Of a stretch of DNA of 64,000 nucleotides, positions 59,037-64,000 are shown in pieces. The stretch spans positions 2,790,001 through 2,854,000 of the forward strand of contig NZ_LT607413.1 in assembly GCF_900091495.1 (NCBI RefSeq), written 5' to 3'. The notes below the pieces were generated by a model. It was not told the origin of the DNA. It searched no databases and saw only the letters and a program-made list of their open reading frames with translations. The DNA is from Micromonospora echinospora (GTDB taxonomy: Bacteria > Actinomycetota > Actinomycetes > Mycobacteriales > Micromonosporaceae). The translations under genes and the position numbers were made by a program. Each line of letters starts with the position of its first letter. The stretch's first letter is position 1.

Positions 59037-59750
59037 TCACACCGGCAGGGGTGCGTGCTCCGTCTCGGGCAGCGAGCGCGACGGCGGGACGACGAACTTG
59101 TAGCCCACCTGCCGCACGGTGCCGATCATCGACTCGTATTCCGAGCCGAGCTTGGCGCGCAGTCGCCGGACGTGCACGTCGACCGTGCGGGTGCCGCCGA
59201 AGTAGTCGTACCCCCAGACCTCGCGCAGCAGCTGGTCGCGGGTGAACACCCGGCCCGGGTGCTGGGCGAGGAACTTCAGCAGCTCGAACTCCTTGTAGGT
59301 CAGGTCGAGCGGGCGTCCCTTGAGCTTGGCCGCGTAGGTGTCCGGGTCGATGGTCAGCTCACCGGCCCGGACGGAACCCCCCGTTCCGGCGGTGGCGCTG
59401 CTCAACCGGCCGACCACCAGCCGCAGCCGGGCCTCCACCTCGGCCGGGCCGGCGCTGGCGAGGATGACGTCGTCGACGCCCCAGTCCGCGTTGAGCGCGA
59501 TCAGCCCGGCCTCGGTGACCACCGCGACCAGCGGCACCCCCAGGCCGGTGGCGTGCAGCATGCGGCAGGTCGCCCGGGCCTCGCTCAGCTCCGACCGGGC
59601 GTCCACCAGGACCGCGTCCGGGCTGGGGCCGGCGACCAGGGTCCGCACGTCACGTGGCGCGGTGCGGACCGAGTGGGGCAGTAGGTCGAGCGCCGGCAGT
59701 ACGGCGGATGGTTCGCCTGCGCGTGCGGTCACCAGCAGCAGGATCTCCAC
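59037..59750 (-). CDS. glnR: GlnR-type OmpR-family transcriptional regulator
   Basis: The protein has 237 residues. The atypical receiver domain (1-120) has [15 protein letters not shown] and the GlnR-like signature [24 protein letters not shown]. The winged helix has [61 protein letters not shown], very close to Streptomyces GlnR. It is the main nitrogen regulator of actinomycetes, with no cognate histidine kinase and unusual or absent phosphorylation. Start GTG 59750. A candidate GlnR box at 59945-59960 suggests self-regulation. Confidence 0.92.
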   Translation of the reverse strand: MEILLLVTARAGEPSAVLPALDLLPHSVRTAPRDVRTLVAGPSPDAVLVDARSELSEARATCRMLHATGLGVPLVAVVTEAGLIALNADWGVDDVILASAGPAEVEARLRLVVGRLSSATAGTGGSVRAGELTIDPDTYAAKLKGRPLDLTYKEFELLKFLAQHPGRVFTRDQLLREVWGYDYFGGTRTVDVHVRRLRAKLGSEYESMIGTVRQVGYKFVVPPSRSLPETEHAPLPV

Positions 59751-59944
59751 ACGATCACCTCCGTCCGGGCGGCGGTCAGCCGCGCGCGACCAGCGACGGC
59801 ACCCAGGACGGAGCGCGGCGCTGAGAACTCGTGGTCCCGGCGTCGCTGGCGGGCAGGTCAGGGCTTGAGCCTAACCGATTGTCCGTGGTCGACCTCGGGG
59901 TCTTCTCCCGTTTGCCGGGGTTGTCCGCACTTGCGGCACAGGTT

Positions 59945-59960
59945 TTAACGTCCGTGAAAC
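59945..59960 (+). promoter_or_regulatory. Candidate GlnR box in the glnR / 60003 divergent region
   Basis: TTAAC-GTCCGT-GAAAC resembles the GlnR a-b site (gTnAC-n6-GaAAC) with one change in the first half. It lies between glnR (start 59750) and the membrane protein gene (start 60003). Only one a-b pair is visible. Confidence 0.5.
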
Positions 59961-60002
59961 GGCGTCCGCCCCGCAGGTGGTCGGGTCTGGCACGATCGTG
60001 TC

Positions 60003-61040
60003 GTGTTTGCCTCCGCGTCTCCCGCCGCCGGTCCCGACCCCTGGTCCGACGACGGCCCACCGGCCGGCTTTCCCCCGCCGCCCGGACCGGCCCTCGACGA
60101 CCTGGTCGGCCCGCGCAAGCGGCGCGGCCCTCGCCGCTTCCGGCCCGGCGATCCGTCGGCCTATCGGCCGGACGACGAGGCCGACGACGACGAGCTCGAC
60201 GAGGAGGAGATCGAGCCGGTCGAGATCAACAAGCCGCTCTCGCTGACCATCGCCGGCTTCGCCGTGCTGCTCGGCCTCGGGCTGGTCCTCGCCGCGCAGA
60301 CCTCCGGCCCGAGCCACCGGCTGCCCTTCGCCACGGTCATCCTCGGCGTGCAGCTCCTCTTCGTCCTGGCCTGGACGATGGCCACCCGTCCGCCGGCCCT
60401 GCTGGCCGTCGCCGGAGTCGGCGCGACCACCGCCGGGGTCGTCGACACGGTCGCCGTACGGTCGGCCGAGGCCCGGCTGCTCCCGCTGCTCTACGTCGCC
60501 GCAGGCGGTCTCGTGGTCGCCGTGCTCGGCCAGCTCGTCCGGCGGGTCGACCGGGAGCGGGTCACCGACTCGTTCGGCACCACCCTGCTGATCATGGCCG
60601 GGGTGGCCGGATTCGCCACCCTGCTGCCGCTGAGCCGGATTCCGGCCGGCACCCAGACCATCACGGTCAGCCTGACCGCCACCGCCCTGGCGCTCACCGT
60701 GGCGCGGATCACCGACGCCGTGCTTCCCTGGCCCCGGCTCGCGCCGCAGGTGCCCCGGGGGGCGGCCGGGGTGGTGCTCGGCGCGATGCTCGGCACCCTG
60801 GCCGGCAGCGTGCTCGGCAGCTTCCTGGTCGGCTTCACGCCCACCAGCGGCGCCCTGGTCGGCCTGGTCACCGCCGCCACCGCCGTCCTGGCCGACCTCG
60901 CCGTCGGGTACGCCGAGGCGGGCCGGCTGATGGCCGGCGAGACCCCTACCTTCTGGATCGCCCGGCACATGCAGGGACCGCTCGGCGGCATCGCCCTCGC
61001 CGCGCCGGCCGCCTACTTCGTGTGCGTACTGTTCCTCTGA
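60003..61040 (+). CDS. Membrane protein of unknown function
   Basis: The protein has 345 residues. The first ~75 are disordered and acidic (DDEADDDELDEEEIEPVE), then about nine membrane helices follow (for example PLSLTIAGFAVLLGLGLVLA and LPLLYVAAGGLVVAVLGQLV). CACGAT at 59991-59996 with a 6-nt gap before GTG 60003 suggests a leaderless start. It is followed at 92 bp by the DUF2993 gene on the same strand. I do not recognise a family. Confidence 0.78.
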   Translation: MFASASPAAGPDPWSDDGPPAGFPPPPGPALDDLVGPRKRRGPRRFRPGDPSAYRPDDEADDDELDEEEIEPVEINKPLSLTIAGFAVLLGLGLVLAAQTSGPSHRLPFATVILGVQLLFVLAWTMATRPPALLAVAGVGATTAGVVDTVAVRSAEARLLPLLYVAAGGLVVAVLGQLVRRVDRERVTDSFGTTLLIMAGVAGFATLLPLSRIPAGTQTITVSLTATALALTVARITDAVLPWPRLAPQVPRGAAGVVLGAMLGTLAGSVLGSFLVGFTPTSGALVGLVTAATAVLADLAVGYAEAGRLMAGETPTFWIARHMQGPLGGIALAAPAAYFVCVLFL

Positions 61041-61131
61041 CCCCACGCCTCGGCCGCACGGTTGAGGCGTGGGCCCATCGGGTACCACCGGTGTGCCCCC
61101 AGGCGACACCGGACATGAGAGTGGAGGCGGC

Positions 61132-61920
61132 GTGACCGAGGCCTACCCGGCGTACGACGAACGGCCCCGGCGGCGGGGGCGCAAGATCCTCGTCGGCCTG
61201 CTCGTCCTGCTCCTGATCCTGGTCGGACTGGCCGTGGTGGCCGACCGGATCGCCGCCGGGGTCGCCCAGGACGCCATCGCCGACCAGGTGCGCCAGGAAC
61301 TCACCCAGCAGGACGCCAGCGCGCAACCGCCGGACGTCGAGGTCGGTGGCTTCCCCTTCCTCACCCAGGTGCTGAACGGAAAGTACGAACGGATCACCAT
61401 CCGGCTGCGCGACGTCCAGGGCACCGTCGAGGGAAACTCGGTGAACCTGCCGGAACTCGACGTGGACGCCCGGGGCGTCACCGCGTCGCTGGACACCATC
61501 CGCTCCGGCCAGGGAGACGTGGTGGCCGACCGGGTCGACGGCACCGGGACGGTCAGCTACGACAGCCTGGCGGCGTTCCTCGACCGGCCCGGCCTCAAGC
61601 TCGCAGAGAAGGACGGCAAACTGGCGGTCACCGCGCCGGTGGACATCCTCGGGCAGAAGCTGACGGTCACCGGCAACGCCGAGGTCAGCGTCAGCGAACA
61701 GGGGAAGGTGGCACTGCGCTTCAGCGACCTGGACGCCGAGGGCCTGCCGAACGTGCCGATGGCCCGGGTGCTGCTGAACAACTACGCGCGCAGCATCTCC
61801 ATCGACGTCCCCCTGCCCGAACTGCCGTTCCAGCTCACCGTGCGGGAGGTCCGGCCGCTGCCGGAGGGGCTCGCGGTCACCGCCGACGCCCGGGACGTAC
61901 CGATCAGCTCGGTCGGCTGA
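61132..61920 (+). CDS. DUF2993 (LmeA-like) membrane-anchored lipid-binding protein
   Basis: The protein has 262 residues. One membrane helix (KILVGLLVLLLILVGLAVVA) near 18-40 anchors a periplasmic beta-rich DUF2993 domain: VEVGGFPFLTQVLNGKYERI, VNLPELDVDARGVTASLDT, VTAPVDILGQKLTVTG and the end LPFQLTVREVRPLPEGL. LmeA from mycobacteria helps cell-wall glycolipid maturation and binds phospholipids. The role here is inferred. GTG 61132. Confidence 0.88.
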   Translation: MTEAYPAYDERPRRRGRKILVGLLVLLLILVGLAVVADRIAAGVAQDAIADQVRQELTQQDASAQPPDVEVGGFPFLTQVLNGKYERITIRLRDVQGTVEGNSVNLPELDVDARGVTASLDTIRSGQGDVVADRVDGTGTVSYDSLAAFLDRPGLKLAEKDGKLAVTAPVDILGQKLTVTGNAEVSVSEQGKVALRFSDLDAEGLPNVPMARVLLNNYARSISIDVPLPELPFQLTVREVRPLPEGLAVTADARDVPISSVG

Positions 61921-62059
61921 GCCGCCCCGCGCCGGTGGCCGGCGTGACCCGTGGGGCCACCGGGTGTGGTGTGAACCACGCCCGGAAGGCCTGCTCAGGC
62001 GTCCCGGATGCTGGTCGGGCCGATGGCAGGACCTGGGAACGCTGGTAGGCTCCGTGCTC

Positions 62060-62137
62060 ATGGGGACGCTCCTCACCAAACGGCGCGCGGTCGACCTGTG
62101 CCGCGTGGCCACCTGCCTGTGTCGCTCCGTCATCTGA
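62060..62137 (+). CDS. Cysteine-rich leader peptide (attenuator uORF) upstream of the sulfurtransferase
   Basis: The 25-residue open frame from ATG 62060 contains TKRRAVDLCRVATCLCRS, with Cys at positions 14, 19 and 21. TAGGCT (62046-62051) lies 8 nt upstream, so the uORF is probably leaderless. Similar (K/R)RR-x-VDL-x-R-x-x-x-x-(L)CR peptides act as cysteine-responsive attenuators before sulfur genes in mycobacteria (established there). Here the peptide would sense cysteine and control the sulfurtransferase starting at 62333. Confidence 0.85.
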   Translation: MGTLLTKRRAVDLCRVATCLCRSVI

Positions 62138-62332
62138 CGGCGGAGCTGCAAACGGCTGTGTAGCGGCCACCGGCGGGGTCTCCCTCATCCCCCGGTTCTC
62201 CTCTTTCGCCCGGCAGTGGCGCCGTCGCATCCAACCCGAGATCCGTCCAACCTGGGTCCCGCGCGCGGTGCGACAGACACCGACCTTCCCCGCGCGTCGA
62301 CTCAACCGCCATCCTCACCAGGGAGTGATCCG

Positions 62333-63181
62333 ATGAGTCGCGACACCGCACTCGTCTCGGCCGAGTGGGCCGAGAAGAACCTCGACGCCCCGGGCGTCGT
62401 CTTCGTCGAGGTAGACGAGGACACCTCGGCGTACGACACCGGCCACATCGCCGGGGCGATCAAGCTCGACTGGAAGACCGACCTCCAGGACCCGGTCCGC
62501 CGGGACTTCGTCAACAAGAGCCAGTTCGAGGCGCTGCTCTCCGAGCGGGGCATCGCCAACGACGACACCGTCATCCTGTACGGCGGCAACAACAACTGGT
62601 TCGCCGCGTACGCGTACTGGTACTTCAAGCTCTACGGCCACGGCGACGTCAAGCTGCTCGACGGCGGTCGCAAGAAGTGGGAGCTGGACGCCCGCCCGCT
62701 GGTCACCGACAAGGTCGAGCGTCCGAAGACGCAGTACGTCGCGCAGGAGCCGGACAACTCGATCCGTGCCTTCCGCGACGAGATCGAGCCCGCGATCGGC
62801 GTCAAGAACCTGGTCGACGTGCGCAGCCCCGACGAGTACGCCGGCCGGCTGCTCGCCCCCGCCCACCTGCCGCAGGAGCAGGCGCAGCGGGCCGGGCACG
62901 TGCCCACCGCGATCAGCGTCCCGTGGTCGAAGGCGGCCAACGAGGACGGCACCTTCAAGTCCGACGACGAGCTGCGCAAGATCTACGGCGCCGCCGGGCT
63001 GGACGACAGCAAGGAGACCATCGCCTACTGCCGCATCGGCGAGCGCTCCTCGCACACCTGGTTCGTGCTCCAGGAACTGCTCGGCCACCGCAACGTGAAG
63101 AACTACGACGGATCCTGGACCGAGTACGGCTCGCTGGTCGGCGTGCCGGTCGCGCTCGGCGACGAGCCCGGGGAGGCCTGA
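62333..63181 (+). CDS. Rhodanese-type sulfurtransferase (SseA/CysA-like)
   Basis: The protein has 282 residues in two rhodanese domains. The first has VFVEVDEDTSAYDTGHIAGAIKLDW and VILYGGNNNWFAAYAYW with no active Cys. The second has LVDVRSPDEYAG and the active-site loop in YCRIGERSSHTWFVL (Cys). It transfers sulfur from thiosulfate or mercaptopyruvate. RBS GGGAG lies before ATG 62333. It lies downstream of a Cys-rich attenuator peptide and is coupled to DUF1416. Confidence 0.95.
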   Translation: MSRDTALVSAEWAEKNLDAPGVVFVEVDEDTSAYDTGHIAGAIKLDWKTDLQDPVRRDFVNKSQFEALLSERGIANDDTVILYGGNNNWFAAYAYWYFKLYGHGDVKLLDGGRKKWELDARPLVTDKVERPKTQYVAQEPDNSIRAFRDEIEPAIGVKNLVDVRSPDEYAGRLLAPAHLPQEQAQRAGHVPTAISVPWSKAANEDGTFKSDDELRKIYGAAGLDDSKETIAYCRIGERSSHTWFVLQELLGHRNVKNYDGSWTEYGSLVGVPVALGDEPGEA

Positions 63182-63184
63182 GCC

Positions 63185-63505
63185 ATGACAGCACCCACCG
63201 CTGCCGGTTGCGCCGCGCCGGACCAGGCGGCTCCGCTGCCCGCGAGCCTGGACCTGGAGAAGGAAACCGTCATCACCGGTGTCGTCCGGTCCGAGACGGG
63301 CGAGCTCGTACCGGGCGCGTACGTCCGGCTGCTCGACTCGACCGGTGAGTTCACCGCCGAGGTGGTCACCTCGCCCGCCGGCCAGTTCCGGTTCTTCGCC
63401 GCGCCGGGCAGTTGGACGCTGCGTGCCCTCTCCCGGCACGGCAACGGCGACATCCCCGTCGCCGCGGCCCGGGGCATCAACGAGGTCGCCGTCACGGTCG
63501 CCTGA
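63185..63505 (+). CDS. DUF1416 family protein
   Basis: The protein has 106 residues. It is mostly a beta-sandwich of the carboxypeptidase-regulatory-like type: VITGVVRSETGELVPGAYVRLLDSTGEFTAEVVTSPAGQFRFFAAPGSWTLRAL. DUF1416 genes regularly follow thiosulfate sulfurtransferase genes in actinobacteria. It may be a sulfur carrier or partner, but its function is not established. ATG 63185 is 3 nt after the upstream stop. Confidence 0.93.
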   Translation: MTAPTAAGCAAPDQAAPLPASLDLEKETVITGVVRSETGELVPGAYVRLLDSTGEFTAEVVTSPAGQFRFFAAPGSWTLRALSRHGNGDIPVAAARGINEVAVTVA

Positions 63506-63544
63506 CCCGGACCTTCCGTCGTTCGGCCTCCCGCTCGATTTCGG

Positions 63545-63584
63545 CGATATCGCGGTGTCCGGCCCGTGGGACACCGCGATATCG
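63545..63584. terminator. 16-bp perfect hairpin after DUF1416
   Basis: CGATATCGCGGTGTCC (63545-63560) pairs with GGACACCGCGATATCG (63569-63584), with an 8-nt loop. It lies between DUF1416 and the convergent minus-strand genes. Confidence 0.78.
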
Positions 63585-63625
63585 GCAAACTGAAGTGGGT
63601 CAAGCTGTGCCCGGGGGATCGGCGG

Positions 63626-63889
63626 TCACAGTCGTGTCCGCAGGCGCGGGGTGCACTCCTCGGCGTGGCCGGGGCGGAGGACGCAGCGCCGCCGGTGCGG
63701 CAGCCGCCGGTCGCAGAAGACGGCCTGCTGGGCGGCGGGGTCGCCCTCCTCGGAGACCGTCGTCTCGCCGAGCACGAGCTGCGGCAGGAACGCCAGGGAC
63801 CGGGTGAGCGCGCGGGCCAGCACGTGCGCGGCGGCCAGGTCGTCCGCCACCACCGTCAGGTGTACGACGAACCGCCGGTCGTCGTTCAC
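63626..63889 (-). CDS. Small conserved-type protein of unknown function
   Basis: The 87-residue product starts at GTG 63889, overlapping the upstream stop by 3 bp (GTGA). A ferredoxin-like start RRFVVHLTVVADDLAAAHVLARALTRSLAFLPQ leads to a Cys/Arg-rich end (CDRRLPHRRRCVLRPGHAEEC). The three Cys and several His could bind metal. No family recognised. Confidence 0.65.
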   Translation of the reverse strand: MNDDRRFVVHLTVVADDLAAAHVLARALTRSLAFLPQLVLGETTVSEEGDPAAQQAVFCDRRLPHRRRCVLRPGHAEECTPRLRTRL

Positions 63890-64000
63890 CGGTGCACCCG
63901 GGGCGCGAAGCGTGCCTGCCAGTCCCGCAGGTGCTGCTTGATGCGGGTGTTCTCGTTCCGGATCCGGTCCAGTTCCGTGTGCAGCGCGGCGAGGTCGTCG
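63886..64000 (-). CDS. Coiled-coil protein, C-terminal end (5' part outside window)
   Basis: The last 37 codons read DDLAALHTELDRIRNENTRIKQHLRDW, then QARFAPRVHR and a stop. This is a heptad-like coiled coil with a basic end. It overlaps the next gene by 4 bp and is in an operon with it. Function cannot be judged from the fragment. Confidence 0.65.
   Translation of the reverse strand, partial: DDLAALHTELDRIRNENTRIKQHLRDWQARFAPRVHR

Overview
The window is about 73% GC chromosomal DNA from a mycelial actinomycete, most likely Micromonosporaceae (Micromonospora or Salinispora type). Support comes from mycothiol synthase (mshD), a GlnR-type nitrogen regulator, actinobacterial gas-vesicle genes, PHO boxes made of 11-bp direct repeats, CIRCE/HrcA control of a groES-less groEL, frequent GTG starts, and many genes with a TAnnnT box only 6-8 nt before the start codon (probable leaderless mRNAs). 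I see no rRNA or tRNA genes, integrase, transposase or CRISPR array.

Layout. 1-2.7 kb: 3' part of a gas-vesicle operon (gvpF/L-G-O-J-L-S-K), converging on a CDC48-like tandem AAA+ ATPase (2.8-5.0 kb). 5.6-9.5 kb: a hydrolase fused to an ABC ATPase, with its permease. 9.6-14.2 kb: membrane, phosphoesterase, amidase, lipoprotein and prepilin-peptidase genes. 14.25-15.7 kb: SAM riboswitch and thrC, followed by a compact structured-RNA candidate. 16-24.3 kb: acetyltransferases, paaN, a cold-shock protein, and groEL behind two CIRCE operators. 24.5-38.4 kb: membrane-anchored subtilase, glpD, a GlcD-like oxidase, an HD hydrolase, a FUSC-like transporter, PrsW-like protease, an orphan GroES-like protein, an AI-2E family transporter and a DinG-like helicase. 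38.6-44.9 kb: DUF402, an ECF41 sigma factor, PPK2, the DUF47-Pit phosphate pair, an oxidoreductase and a NUDIX hydrolase. 44.9-49.9 kb: a lower-GC accessory block with LtrA, three tandem AlpA-like HTH proteins, a divergent DivIVA-like/CxCG/Xre operon and an orphan membrane protein. 50-64 kb: a conserved nutrient block with an LRR protein, phoU, pstSCAB, mshD, a polysaccharide deacetylase, glnR, DUF2993, a cysteine-rich leader peptide, a rhodanese sulfurtransferase and DUF1416.

How it fits together. Phosphate handling dominates the right half: low-affinity Pit with DUF47, PPK2, PhoU and the high-affinity Pst system, with PHO boxes before both transport operons. Nitrogen (GlnR), sulfur/thiol (sulfurtransferase, mycothiol) and methionine/threonine branch control (SAM riboswitch on thrC) are close by. 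Repeats of several kinds run through the window. They include a 54-nt palindromic element present five times at gene ends and in-frame 21-, 24- and 30-bp minisatellites in four unrelated genes. The best candidates for something undescribed are the triple AlpA-like cassette with its divergent operon, the structured RNA after thrC, and the 54-nt element family.
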